From: DASQFI01 sp963780895
GTDB taxonomy: Bacteria; Acidobacteriota; Vicinamibacteria; Vicinamibacterales; SCN-69-37
Direction of reading: 5' to 3'
NCBI GenBank assembly: GCA_963780895.1
Contig: CAWAEG010000007.1
Span: 186,001 to 250,000 of the forward strand
Length of the DNA stretch: 64,000 nucleotides
A program made the translations under genes and the position numbers. This document shows positions 43,302-53,695 of the stretch, one piece after another. The notes beneath the pieces are model-generated. The model was given only the letters and a program-made list of their open reading frames with translations. It made no database searches and had not been told where the DNA came from. Numbering within the stretch: position 1 is the first letter of the stretch; the number at the start of each line of letters is the position of its first letter.

Positions 43302-45157
43302 CGCCCGGCCCCGTTCTTCAGATCCTGGGTCTGCGCGCCGCCCTCGGCGATGTCGATCCGCACCGCGCGACGCGCCAGGGCGGCGAGCGCGGCCGGCTCG
43401 AGCCACGTGTCGAACAGTTCATCGCCGCCGGCGACGATCAGATACTGTCCTTCCGGGAGGCCCGGAATCGCGTATTGACCGGCCCGCGTCGTTCGCGCCA
43501 GGCGCATGCGCCGCGCGCCACCGCTGAAGTCGGTGCGCAGCCGGGGATCGGCGGGGAAGATCGCGACCAGGGCCGCAGGATCCGGAGCGCCCTCCGAAGT
43601 TCGGACCGTGCCGTTGACCGATCCTTGCCGTTTGTCCGTGAACGTGATGACGACGCCGGTGACGTCCGAGGTTCCCACGTCGATCGCCTCATCCAGAAGA
43701 TCGCGCCCCTCGAACATCGCGGAGCTGGGCTGCCAGCTTCCGACAGGACCGACCCGAAGCCGATGTTTGCCGGGAGCGAGGCCGCTGGTTCTGAAGGCGC
43801 CGTCGGCTTCAACCCTCGCGCGAAGGTTGCTCAGCGACGTCGGCGATTCCGGAATCGGCGAGACCATGATCCGTTCGAGCTCGGGGCCCACAGGCGGCGC
43901 CGCCGTGCCATCGAACTCGACTCGTCCGGCGATCGTCGCGCCGGGACGCATTTCGAGGGTGATGCTGCTGGGTTCGCCGCCGCCGACCGTGACGGGCATC
44001 GTGGCCCAGTAGGAAGGTTCGGTCGGAAGCGGCGGAGGGCCGCCTCGCCCGCGTCCGGCCGGCGCCCCACCCGGCCCGGGCAGACCTGACATCCGAGGCA
44101 TGAAGAAGGCCTGCAAAAGATACTTCCCGGCTGGCACCGCGAGAAACGTGAACTTGTCACCCGTGGGGGCAATCGCAGTGGCAACGTCCAAGTCTCCGGC
44201 GTCGGGATCCGCCAGCACCAGCCGCACTTGTGGATTCCCTTGAGTCGGCGTGGGGAGGCCCGAGTAGGTACCGGCAAGCCGCGCGAGCTGGACCAGCCTG
44301 ATCCGGACGTCCACGCCAAGCTTCACCTCGCCTGACCGGATCGCGATCGGCGATGCGCCGGATGGCGTCAACGCCGACGGATAGAACGTCGGCGGATATA
44401 CGCGCAGGGCATTCTCGAAGGCGATGAAATCCTCGGGGCGTCCGCCGCTGGCTTTCATCGCAAAGGGCACGATCACGCTGGGGTCGCCCATCACGAGCGA
44501 CATGATGCCGCGCGCGATCTCCTCTTCAGTCGTCCGCGTCATCACGAGGTACTCGCCCGGCGCAACCGTACCGAACCTGTACAGGCCGCGGTCGTCCGTC
44601 ACGGCTTCCGAATGTGGCCCCCGCGTGATTTGGCGTTTGCCGTTCAGCAGCCGGCGCTCCGCGAGAAAGACCTTGATGCCGACGACGGGCTCGCCCATTT
44701 CGTCCAGCACGGCGCCGCCGATCGCGCCGCCTTTCCAGAGTCGGAGCGTGACGTCGGCGAGTCGCTCGCCGTCGACGAGCTGCACGGGCCGGGCCGGACC
44801 ATTCGGCAGGCGTTGACCCGCGAGGCCGCCGACGTATCCAGCCCTGGCGGCCATCACCTGGAAATCGCCGGTGGGTAGTCCGCGAAAGACGAAACGTCCC
44901 TCCGCGTCGACCTGCACGCGCTGGGGCGAAGCGCCTGCGCCCGACACGGTGACGATGGCGCCGGCGACGGCGCTCGTCGAGTCCGCTTCGACGACGCGAC
45001 CAACGATGGCCGCCGTTCCGGTTCTTGGTTCCGGCGGCCCGCCCGCGCGACCCCGGCCGACAGGCAACTGGCCGGACGGCGGCTGCTGGGCCGCGGTGAT
45101 GAGCGCCGTTCCAGACAGGACCGACACCATGAGCCACGGGTTCAGGAACCGGCGCAT
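43298..45157 (-). CDS. Carboxypeptidase-regulatory-like domain protein, copy 1
   Basis: The 619-residue exported protein (signal MRRFLNPWLMVSVLSGTAL, Gly/Arg/Pro-rich linker about 30-45) has the same repeated beta-sandwich modules: 'VDAEGRFVFRGLPTGDFQVM', 'TDDRGLYRFGTVAPGEYLVM', 'EADGAFRTSGLAPGKHRLRV' and 'TRAGQYAIPGLPEGQYLIVA'. It is a paralogue of the coupled gene downstream. No catalytic motif is visible. The pair may form an envelope complex. Confidence 0.85.
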   Translation of the reverse strand: MRRFLNPWLMVSVLSGTALITAAQQPPSGQLPVGRGRAGGPPEPRTGTAAIVGRVVEADSTSAVAGAIVTVSGAGASPQRVQVDAEGRFVFRGLPTGDFQVMAARAGYVGGLAGQRLPNGPARPVQLVDGERLADVTLRLWKGGAIGGAVLDEMGEPVVGIKVFLAERRLLNGKRQITRGPHSEAVTDDRGLYRFGTVAPGEYLVMTRTTEEEIARGIMSLVMGDPSVIVPFAMKASGGRPEDFIAFENALRVYPPTFYPSALTPSGASPIAIRSGEVKLGVDVRIRLVQLARLAGTYSGLPTPTQGNPQVRLVLADPDAGDLDVATAIAPTGDKFTFLAVPAGKYLLQAFFMPRMSGLPGPGGAPAGRGRGGPPPLPTEPSYWATMPVTVGGGEPSSITLEMRPGATIAGRVEFDGTAAPPVGPELERIMVSPIPESPTSLSNLRARVEADGAFRTSGLAPGKHRLRVGPVGSWQPSSAMFEGRDLLDEAIDVGTSDVTGVVITFTDKRQGSVNGTVRTSEGAPDPAALVAIFPADPRLRTDFSGGARRMRLARTTRAGQYAIPGLPEGQYLIVAGGDELFDTWLEPAALAALARRAVRIDIAEGGAQTQDLKNGAGR

Positions 45158-45239
45158 GAATCCCCAAGTATGAACCGGAGTTCGCCAATCTTCACGTGCC
45201 GAGTTCCCCCTGTAGAATGCTGGACCGAGGTCGCCCGCG

Positions 45240-48200
45240 ATGAGTCACGCCCTGATCCGCCGTCTGCTTCTCGGTCTCGCCCTTGCGGCGATGCCCACCC
45301 TCTTGCTCGCCGATCAGGCCAGGCCTTCGGCGAAACCCAATGGAACCGACCTGGCGACGGCCAAGCCCGGCCGCGACCCGAAGCAGCCGATCGACGAGGA
45401 GTACACGAAGAAGATCAAGGAGTACACGACCGAGACCTTCTTTCTCTCGCCGCTGGTGGACTATCTGCCGGCGTCGAAGACGGTGCCAACGCCGAAGGCG
45501 GTGCTCGGCGACATTGCCGGGGCGCCGGGCAAGCTGCCGTACACGAAAGAAGTGAACGAGTACATGCGGTTGCTCGCGAAGGCGACGCCGCGCGTGAAGG
45601 TGTATTCGATCGGCCAGTCGGAAGAGGGGCGCGAGATGATCGCGGTGGCGGTCGCCTCCGAGGCGCTCATGGCGCGGCTCGACCAGAACAAGGCGGACCT
45701 GGCGCGGCTGGCCGATCCGCGCACGATGAACATGAACGACGCGCTCGCCGACGAGATCGCCAGGCGCGCGGCGCCCGTCTACTACATCACCGGGACGATT
45801 CACTCGCCCGAAGCGGGCGCGCCGACGGCGCTGATGGAGCTCGCGTACCGGCTCGCGGTCGACGACAGTCCATACGTCCGCAACATCCGGGAACACCTCA
45901 TCACGCTGATCACCCCGGTCGTCGAGACCGACGGACGCGATCGCGTCGTCGATCTCTACAACTACCGGAAGAAGTATCGGGACCGGACCGTACCCGGACC
46001 GATCTATTGGGGCAAATACGTCGCGCACGACAACAACCGTGATGCGATGGCCGTGACGCTGAAGCTCACCGAACACGTCATGAACGCGTTCGTCGACTGG
46101 AAGGCGCAGGTCCTGCACGACCTGCACGAGTCGGTGCCGTACCTCTACGACAACACGATCGGTGACGGGCCGTATAACGCCTGGCTCGATCCGATCCTCA
46201 CGAACGAGTGGCACCTGATCGGGTGGAACAACGTCAACGAGATGACGCGCATGGGCATGCCGGGCGTGTTCGCATTCGGCAATTTCGACACCTGGTCGCC
46301 GGGCTACCTCATGTTCATCGCGGCGACGCACAACGGCATCAGCCGGCTGTACGAGACGTTCGGCAACGGCGGCAGCGCCGATACGCAGGAGCGCACGCTC
46401 ACGCCCGAACCAGACGTCGCGTACCTGGTATCGCCAGAATCCGCCGCTGCCGCGCGTGATGTGGTCGCTTCGCAACAACAACAACTACGAACAGACCGGG
46501 CGTGCTCGTCTCACTCAATCATTTTGCCAATAACCGGTTGCTGTTCCTGCGCAACTTCTATGAGAAGAGCAAGCGGTCGATTCTGAAAGCCAAGACAGAA
46601 GGTCCCGCCGCCTACATTCTTCCGGCGAACGATCCCCGACCCGGCGCGCAGGCCGAGCTGTTGCGGATTCTTCAGAAGCAGCATGTCGAGGTCTCGCGGG
46701 CGACCGCCGATTTCTCCGCGCAGGTGCCGGTCCGCCGGCCGGCGGCCGGACGCGGTGGGCGAGCCGGCGGGGGCGCGGGTGGAGGTGCCGGCCAGGCTGG
46801 TGGGGGTGCCGCAGGCGGCGCCGGTGCAGCGGGCGGTGGCGGTGCAGCGGGCGGTGCCGGAGCGGGAGCAGGCCAGGAAGACGCGCCGCCGGCTGCGCCG
46901 TCCTACGAGACCCGGCAGTTTCCGGCAGGGAGCTACATCATCCGGTTGGACCAGCCGTACTCGCGCATTGCCGACGCGCTGCTCGACTATCAATACTGGG
47001 CGCCGAACGATCCGCAGGCGAATCCGTACGACGACACCGGCTGGACGTTCCCTGAAGGCTTCAACGTCCAGGCCTTCCGAGTCGTCGATCCGAAGATTCT
47101 CGACGTCAAGACGGACGCGGTGAAGGGTTCGGTCGTCGCGCCTGGCGGGGTGTCCTCGTCGGCGAGCGCCGCGACGCTCTTCGCCGTCAACCACAACGCC
47201 GACAACGGGCTCGTCACGCTGCGCTACGTCCTCAAGGACGCGGACGTTCAGGTCGCCGAGGAGCCGTTCGAGGCGGAGGGCACGAAGTTCAATCGTGGCT
47301 CGTTCCTGATCTCCAAAGTCGATGCGGCCAATCTGAACAAGATCACCACCGAGCTCGGCCTGAAGGCGTACGGGCTGTCAACGGTGCCCGGGGTCAAGAC
47401 CCATCCGGCGCGCGCGGCGCGCGTCGCGCTGATGCACACGTGGCAGTCCACCCAGACGGAAGGGTGGTGGCGCTACGCGTTCGACACCGTGCGCCTGCCG
47501 TTTGCGTACATCAGCACCCAGGACGTGGCGCGCGAGCCGAACCTCCGATCGAAGTACAACGTGATCATCTTCGCGCCCGGCGGCGGCACTGGCCTGCAGG
47601 TCATCGAAGGGCTGCCGATGTTCCGCAACCCGATGCCCTGGAAGCACTCACCGGAGACGCCCAACATTTCGACCCTGGCCGAGACCGACGACATCCGGCC
47701 CGGTCTGGGCTGGGACGGGTTGAAGAACCTCGAGACGTTCGTGAAACAGGGCGGCGTCTTCATCGGCGCGGTCGGCAGCGCGAATTTCGCGGTGCAGTTC
47801 GGCCTGACGCACGGCGTGACCACGAACACCGCGGGGACCGGCTCCCGAGTGGTCGGCTCGCTCCTGCGAACGCGGCTCGTGGACGACACGAGCCCGATCG
47901 TCTACGGCGTGGCCGACAGCCTGGCGGTCTACAGCGACAACGGCGCGAGCTTCAGCGTCAATGCAGGCGGAGGGGGCGGTGGTGGTCGCGGCGCCGGCCC
48001 GGGTACCCGCGCGACAGGCCGCGGGACGCCGGACGATCCGGACATCGTTCAGGGCCGTCCGGTGCTGGATGCGCGGAACGAAGCACCCGCTCGTCCGCCA
48101 ACCGTGCGGCCGTGGCAATACGCGCTGCCGACCGACGAGCAGCTGCGGAATCCGCTGAACATCATTCCGCCGGAGTTCCGCCCGCGCGTCGCGCTCCGCT

Positions 48201-48424
48201 TCGCCGATCAGAACGAGCTGCTGGTGTCCGGGCTCCTTCAAGGCGGCGGCGACATCGCGCAGCGTCCGATCGTCGTCGACGTGCCGGTCGAAAAGGGCCA
48301 CGTCGTCCTCTTCGCAAACAATCCGATCTGGCGCGGCGAGACAATCGGCAGCTATTTTCTCGTGTTCAACACGCTGTTGAACTTCGACAGCTTGAACGCG
48401 GGGAGGAAGTTGGACGCGAAGTAA
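45240..48424 (+). CDS. M14-family zinc carboxypeptidase, large, twice frame-broken
   Basis: The gene opens with a signal peptide (MSHALIRRLLLGLALAAMPT). The peptidase M14 domain has zinc ligands in 'TGTIHSPEAGAPTALMELA' (HxxE) and 'VLHDLHESVPYLYDN' (His). At ~46405-46412 the frame shifts to continue as 'WYRQNPPLPRVMWSLRNNNN', and at ~46496-46501 it shifts again into the long C-terminal part (to 48424). That part carries two Gly/Ala-rich low-complexity runs (about 46750-46890 and 47960-48020) and a large domain ending 'IWRGETIGSYFLVFNTLL'. Joined length is about 1060 residues. Both breaks lie within 100 bp, typical of an assembly error or early decay. Confidence 0.8.
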
Positions 48425-48449
48425 TGTGGTCTGTGTCAGATGACACGAA

Positions 48450-50948
48450 TCACTCATATCTCAACGCCCGCATCGGATCGACCCTCGCGGCGCGAATCGC
48501 CGGTACGAGCCCCGCGCCGAGCGCGACGAGGGTGAGGACGACGGCGGCGAGGCCGAGTACGACAGGGTCGTAGGCGAGCATCCCGAACAGCTGCGTTCGC
48601 GCCAGATAGCCGCCCAGCACAGTCAGTCCCAGACCCAGCACACCGCCGATCACGGTCATCCACGCCAGCTGTTTCAGCACGAGTCCGCCGAGCCGCCGCG
48701 GCGCGGCGCCGAGGGCCATCCGCAGGCCGAACTCTCTGGTGCGTTGCGCGACGGTGTAGGCCAGCACGCCGTACAGGCCAATCGCGGCCAGCAGCGTCGC
48801 CAGCGCCGCAAACGATCCCGACATGATGCTGATGAACCGATCCAGGAACACGTTCTCCTCGATCTGCTGCGGAAGAGTGCGCAGCTCGGTCACGGGCAGG
48901 TTCGGATCGAGCTGTGCGACGAGCGGCGGAACCGCGCGTGCCAGTTCGTCGGCGTTCCCGGCCGTCCGGGCGTAGAACGCCAGCGCGCCAATCTGATCAT
49001 TCTGCCGGTAGGGGACGAAGAAGACCGGCGGGATCGCGTCTTTCACTTCGCTGTATTTGGCGTCGCGGACGACGCCGATGATCTCGATGTCGAGTGGAGC
49101 ATTCCCTCGCGTCCGCGCCATCCGCTTGCCGACCGCGTCGCGCCCGAGGTTGAACTTTCGCGTGAACGCTTCGTTCACGATCGCGACCTTGGGCGCGGTC
49201 AGGGAATCCGATCGTGTGAAGTCCCGTCCTGCGAGCAGCGGCACGCCGATGGTGCGGAAATAGGCCGGACTGATTTCGTTGTAGTTGGAAGTCGTGTTGG
49301 TGTCGGCGCCCGCCTCGAATCCCTGAACCGTGACGCTGTTGGATGAGTTGCTGCCGGCGAGGAGCGGGACGCGGGCACCTGCGGCCGTGACCACGCGCGG
49401 CAGCGCGGCCAGCTCGTCCTCGAGCCGCTCGAAGAGCTGCTTCGCGCGTTCGGGCGTGTAGCCGTTGCGGCGCGGTCCGATGCTGAACGTCACGACGTGG
49501 TCGGCCTGGATGCCGAGGTCCACCTTGGTGACATTCATCAGGCTCTTGGTGAAGAGCCCGGCCGCCCCGAGGAGCGCCATGGACAACATGATTTGACCAG
49601 TCACGAGCATGCGTCGAAAGACGGCCGCGGCGCGTGCGCCGGAGGGCTGGCCCGCCTGGTTCTTGAGCGTTGAGGCGAGGTTCGGGCTCGTGCTGTGCAG
49701 CGCGGGGAAGAGACCGAACAGCAAACCGGTGCCCACGGACAACGCGGCCGCGAACAGCATGATCGTCAGGTCGAGCTCGAACGTGATGATGTTCGCGGCA
49801 TCGGCCGGCAGGAGCGCGCGGATGAGCGCCAGTGTCCACCTCGCGACGAGCAGACCGGACACGCCGCCGAACAGGGCGAGCAGGCACGACTCGAGCAGCA
49901 GCTGCCGGATGAGCTGCGCCCGGCTCGCGCCGATCGAGAGCCGCACGGCCATTTCGCCCGCGCGCGCCGCCGACCGGGCCAGCAGAAGATTCGCGATGTT
50001 CGCGCAGGCGATGAGCAAGACGACCATGGTCACGCTCAGCAGCAGCGTGAGCGGGGTGCTGGCTTCCCGGTACACCGTGCTCTGGCCGCGCGAGCCCTCT
50101 TCGACCGTGACCTGCTTGGCTTTGAACCGGGCCAGCGTCTGCTCGCTCATGCCGCCCTGCTGGGCCGCTTCGACATTGGTGATGATGGCGCGGTAGGGCG
50201 GGTTGATGCCGGTGCGGGCCTCTTCCAGCGTGACCCCGGGCTTCAGACGCGCGAACAGGTAGGCCCAGTAGCTCCGCCGGTTCTCGAAAGCCGCCCACGG
50301 CGCCTCGATGACGCCGCGCATCGTAATCGGCACGAAGATCTGCGGCCGGGCGCCCTTGGTCGTGCCGCGAAAGCCGGGCGGCGCGACGCCGATGACCGTC
50401 ATGGTCTGCCCGTTCACCACCAGGCTCTCGCCGACGATGGTCGGGCTCTCCGCGAAGCGCGTCCGCCAGGAGTCGTAGGTCAGCACAACCACCGGCGTCT
50501 GGCCGATGGCGTTGTCGTCGTTCGCGTCGATGAGGCGGCCGCGCGCCGGCGAGAGCCCGAGGACGGGGAAGTAGCTGCCGGAGACCTGCAGGCCTTCGCC
50601 CGTCAGCGTCTGCTTCTGATAACCGATGTTCGCGCTGAACAGCCGGTGGGCGGCAATCCCGGTGAAAACCTTCTGCTCGCGCTCGAGGTCGCGAAACATC
50701 AGGTAGCTGAACACGGATTCACAATCGCCGGCCTGGTTGCACGAATTCGACCCGTCTTTTGGACCAGGCGCGGCGAGGTTGACGAGACGCGCGGGCTCCT
50801 GGACCGGCAGCGGCTGGAGCAGCAGCTGATTGAAGAGGGAGAAGATCGCGGTGTTCGCCCCGATGCCGAGCCCGAGCGAAAGAATCGCGATCACGGTCAC
50901 GAACGGGGCACGGAAGAGGGTGCGCAGGGCGAACCGCAGGTTCTTCAT
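48450..50948 (-). CDS. MacB/FtsX-type ABC permease (acidobacterial orphan permease type)
   Basis: The 832-residue membrane protein starts MKNLRFALRTLFRAPFVTVI. It has two halves, each a MacB-type periplasmic domain with FtsX helices. The first helix set follows 'TVIAILSLGLGIGANTAIF'; the next helices are near 'VTMVVLLIACANIANLLLAR'; the C-terminal FtsX set holds 'QRTREFGLRMALGAAPRRLG'. No ATPase gene is next to it. Such duplicated orphan permeases are very numerous in Acidobacteriota and their cargo is unknown. The ATG at 50948 is chosen because the hydrophobic leader begins there. Confidence 0.9.
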   Translation of the reverse strand: MKNLRFALRTLFRAPFVTVIAILSLGLGIGANTAIFSLFNQLLLQPLPVQEPARLVNLAAPGPKDGSNSCNQAGDCESVFSYLMFRDLEREQKVFTGIAAHRLFSANIGYQKQTLTGEGLQVSGSYFPVLGLSPARGRLIDANDDNAIGQTPVVVLTYDSWRTRFAESPTIVGESLVVNGQTMTVIGVAPPGFRGTTKGARPQIFVPITMRGVIEAPWAAFENRRSYWAYLFARLKPGVTLEEARTGINPPYRAIITNVEAAQQGGMSEQTLARFKAKQVTVEEGSRGQSTVYREASTPLTLLLSVTMVVLLIACANIANLLLARSAARAGEMAVRLSIGASRAQLIRQLLLESCLLALFGGVSGLLVARWTLALIRALLPADAANIITFELDLTIMLFAAALSVGTGLLFGLFPALHSTSPNLASTLKNQAGQPSGARAAAVFRRMLVTGQIMLSMALLGAAGLFTKSLMNVTKVDLGIQADHVVTFSIGPRRNGYTPERAKQLFERLEDELAALPRVVTAAGARVPLLAGSNSSNSVTVQGFEAGADTNTTSNYNEISPAYFRTIGVPLLAGRDFTRSDSLTAPKVAIVNEAFTRKFNLGRDAVGKRMARTRGNAPLDIEIIGVVRDAKYSEVKDAIPPVFFVPYRQNDQIGALAFYARTAGNADELARAVPPLVAQLDPNLPVTELRTLPQQIEENVFLDRFISIMSGSFAALATLLAAIGLYGVLAYTVAQRTREFGLRMALGAAPRRLGGLVLKQLAWMTVIGGVLGLGLTVLGGYLARTQLFGMLAYDPVVLGLAAVVLTLVALGAGLVPAIRAARVDPMRALRYE

Positions 50949-51052
50949 GGCAAGTGACGACCGTTCCCGGATTGGACGACGAGGCGAGGACATTGGTTTA
51001 TGGAAATCTACCGCGGCACAGGGCTTGCAAAAATTTGCGTGCGAGGCACCTC

Positions 51053-52582
51053 ATGTCCAAACGAACTCCGGTCAGCGCGCCCGCCGCAGAGCCACCGTGG
51101 ACCCGCAACGTCGAGATGCCCAAAACCGGCCGATTGACGGCCAATGACGATGCCGACGTCTGCATCGTCGGGGCAGGCATCGCGGGGCTGACGACGGCGT
51201 ACCTTCTGATGCGGGCCGGTCAAGGCGTGATCGTCCTGGACGACGGCGCGATTGGCGGCGGCATGACGTCAGCGACCAGCGCCCATCTGTCGAATGTGAT
51301 CGACGCGGGCTACGGCGAGATCGAGCGCGTGCACGGAACGCGTGGCGCGAGCATCGTCGCGGAGAGCCACACGGCCGCGATCGATCGCATCGAAGCCATC
51401 ACCGGCGACGAAGGCATCGAGTGTGATTTCGCGCGCGTCGACGGCTATCTCTTTCGCGGCGCGAGCGATCGCGACCTCGACGAGGAGCTCGCGGCCGCCC
51501 GGCGTGCGGGACTCGCGGACGTGGCGCTGGTCTCCGGGGCGCCGCTCGACGGGTTCGACACGGGGCCCTGTCTGCGGTTCCGGCGGCAAGCGCAATTCCA
51601 TCCACTGAAATACCTTGCGGGTCTGGCAACCGCCATCATCAACGGCGGGGGGCGGATCTACACGTCTACCCATGTCGAGAGTGTTCAGGGCGGCGAGTCG
51701 GCGGAAGTGCGCGCCGGGAAACGGGTCGTCACGTCGCGCTCCGTCGTGGTGGCCACGAACTCGCCGGTCAACGATCGTGTCGCCATTCATACCAAACAGG
51801 CGCCCTACATGACTTATGTCGTGGGTCTTCGCGTGCCCGCGCAGTCAGTGCCGGCCGCGCTCTACTGGGATGCGGAAGACCCTTATCACTACGTTCGCGT
51901 GCTCTCCAGTGGGGCGACCGGCGGCGACGATCTCCTGATCGTCGGCGGCGAGGATCACAAGAGCGGACAAGCCGACGACACAGCCGAACGGCACGGCCGT
52001 CTCGAAGCCTGGGCGCGCGCGCGGTTCCCGGCCATCCGGGACTGCGAGCTCATCTGGGGCGGACAGGTGATGCAGCCGATCGATGGCGTCGCGTTCATCG
52101 GGCTCAACCCGCTCGACGCCAACAACGTCTACGTCGTGACGGGCGATGCGGGGATGGGCCTCACCCATGGAACGATCGCCGGCATGCTGCTGACCGATCT
52201 GATCCTTGGCCGAGCCAACGACTGGGCCGAGCTCTACAACCCGTCGCGCAAACCCGTTCGTGCCGCGGGTGAATATCTGAAGGAAGCCGCCAACATGGCC
52301 GCGCAATATGGCGACTGGGTGACGGGCGGCGACGTGGAGTCGGTCGAGCAGATCGCCCGGGACGGCGGAGCCGTCGTCCGCAAGGGCCTCTCAAAACTCG
52401 CGGTATACAAGGATGAACAGGGCCACGTGCACAAGTACTCTGCCGTGTGTCCGCACCTGGGGTGCATCGTCCAGTGGAACGACGCGGAGAAGACCTGGGA
52501 TTGTCCGTGCCACGGGTCGCGGTTCGACAAGCTCGGTACCGTGATCAACGGACCTGCGAACCGCGGGCTGGAGAAGGTCTAA
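51053..52582 (+). CDS. FAD-dependent oxidoreductase with C-terminal Rieske domain
   Basis: The 509-residue protein has a DAO-type FAD domain with the dinucleotide motif 'VCIVGAGIAGLTTAYLLMRAG' (shown from V36) and 'VTGDAGMGLTHGTIAGMLL'. A Rieske [2Fe-2S] domain at the end has C466-P-H468 ('CPHLGCIVQWN') and C484-P-C-H487 ('CPCHGSRFDK'). The architecture matches the YhfW-like family, which couples flavin and iron-sulfur redox; the substrate is unknown. GAGG lies 6 bases before the ATG. It is divergent from the permease gene. Confidence 0.92.
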   Translation: MSKRTPVSAPAAEPPWTRNVEMPKTGRLTANDDADVCIVGAGIAGLTTAYLLMRAGQGVIVLDDGAIGGGMTSATSAHLSNVIDAGYGEIERVHGTRGASIVAESHTAAIDRIEAITGDEGIECDFARVDGYLFRGASDRDLDEELAAARRAGLADVALVSGAPLDGFDTGPCLRFRRQAQFHPLKYLAGLATAIINGGGRIYTSTHVESVQGGESAEVRAGKRVVTSRSVVVATNSPVNDRVAIHTKQAPYMTYVVGLRVPAQSVPAALYWDAEDPYHYVRVLSSGATGGDDLLIVGGEDHKSGQADDTAERHGRLEAWARARFPAIRDCELIWGGQVMQPIDGVAFIGLNPLDANNVYVVTGDAGMGLTHGTIAGMLLTDLILGRANDWAELYNPSRKPVRAAGEYLKEAANMAAQYGDWVTGGDVESVEQIARDGGAVVRKGLSKLAVYKDEQGHVHKYSAVCPHLGCIVQWNDAEKTWDCPCHGSRFDKLGTVINGPANRGLEKV

Positions 52583-52587
52583 GGACA

Positions 52588-52620
52588 TTGATAATTGGGT
52601 AATTGGTTTACCCGATTACA
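52588..52620. repeat. AT-rich CAATTACCC-family repeat, copy 2
   Basis: ATAATTGGGTAATTGG followed by TTACCCGATTACA forms a short inverted repeat of the family also seen at 35781-35854 and 57886-57923. It lies just after the Rieske gene and may serve as its transcription end. Confidence 0.65.
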
Positions 52621-52652
52621 CATGGTGTTTCGGCTTCACCTAAACTGTATCG

Positions 52653-53636
52653 ATGGCATCCCTTCATGCTCGCAGGGCCGACGTGCCTCACCTGCCGGCG
52701 GCACTCGTCGCGGCCATCACACTTGCCTCGGCGCTTGCCTTTGGCCAGGCCGCGCGCAAGAGCGAGCTCTTCGATGCGGCGCAGCTCCTCAAGGATCTGC
52801 AGATCCTGTCCTCGGACGATATGCAGGGACGGCAGGTGGGGACGCCGGGCGGCGAGAAAGCGCGCGCGTACGTCCTCGAACGATTCAAAGCGGCGGGCAT
52901 TCAGCCATTCGGCGACAGCTTCGCCCAGCCGTTTTCATTCACGGGCGGCCGCGCGGGCAATCAGGCCGAACGGAAGGGCGTCAACATCGTCGGCCGCATC
53001 GACGGGAAACAGGCGCCGGGCCGCTTCATCGTCGTGACGGCCCACTACGATCACCTTGGCGTCCGCGACGGCCAGGTCTTCAACGGCGCGGACGACAACG
53101 CGTCCGGGACGGCCGCGCTCTTCGCGATCGCCAAATACTTCGGTACGGCGCGACCGAATCACTCACTGATCGTGGCCGCGCTCGACGGCGAAGAGAGCGG
53201 CCTTCGGGGCGCCAGGGCGTTCCTCGAGGCCCCGCCGGTGCCGGTCACGTCGATGGCCGTCAACGTCAACATCGACATGATCGGCCGCGCACCGGACGAC
53301 AAGCTGTTCGCGGCCGGCAGCCACGCCTATCCGTTCCTCAAGCCGTACCTCGAACGGGTCGCCGCGAAGGCGCCGGTGAAGTTCCTGCTGGGCCACGACG
53401 ATCCGCAGCGCAAGGACGTCGAGGACTGGACCCGCGATTCGGACCATTTCGTCTTCCATCAGGCCAAGATTCCGTTCATCTACATCGGCGTCGAGGATTT
53501 CGATCAGCACCACAAGGCAACCGACGACTACGAGACCATCTCTCACGACTTCTACGTACGCGCCGTCGAGACCGTGATTCGGGTGATCCAGGAGTTCGAC
53601 GCCAACCTGGATGCGATCAGCAAGAACAGAAACTAA
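52653..53636 (+). CDS. M28-family secreted aminopeptidase
   Basis: The 327-residue protein has a signal peptide (to about residue 31) and a complete M28 zinc site: 'VVTAHYDHLGV' (H, D), 'NGADDNASGTAALFA', 'LDGEESGLRGARAF', 'NIDMIGRAPDD' and a final His in 'DDYETISHDFY'. These co-catalytic dizinc enzymes release N-terminal amino acids. It is a shorter relative of the frame-broken M28 gene at 5891 and is intact. Confidence 0.92.
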   Translation: MASLHARRADVPHLPAALVAAITLASALAFGQAARKSELFDAAQLLKDLQILSSDDMQGRQVGTPGGEKARAYVLERFKAAGIQPFGDSFAQPFSFTGGRAGNQAERKGVNIVGRIDGKQAPGRFIVVTAHYDHLGVRDGQVFNGADDNASGTAALFAIAKYFGTARPNHSLIVAALDGEESGLRGARAFLEAPPVPVTSMAVNVNIDMIGRAPDDKLFAAGSHAYPFLKPYLERVAAKAPVKFLLGHDDPQRKDVEDWTRDSDHFVFHQAKIPFIYIGVEDFDQHHKATDDYETISHDFYVRAVETVIRVIQEFDANLDAISKNRN

Positions 53637-53695
53637 GCTCGGGAGATATCACCGCGTAGGCCGATCGACACATCGCAGATTGCCGGGGGTTCACT

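Noticed and set aside
46750..46890. Short repeated GGTGG/GCGGG words that might suggest a repeat array
   Set aside because: They are codons of a Gly/Ala-rich linker inside the M14 protein; unit spacing is irregular, with no spacer-repeat structure, so not CRISPR.
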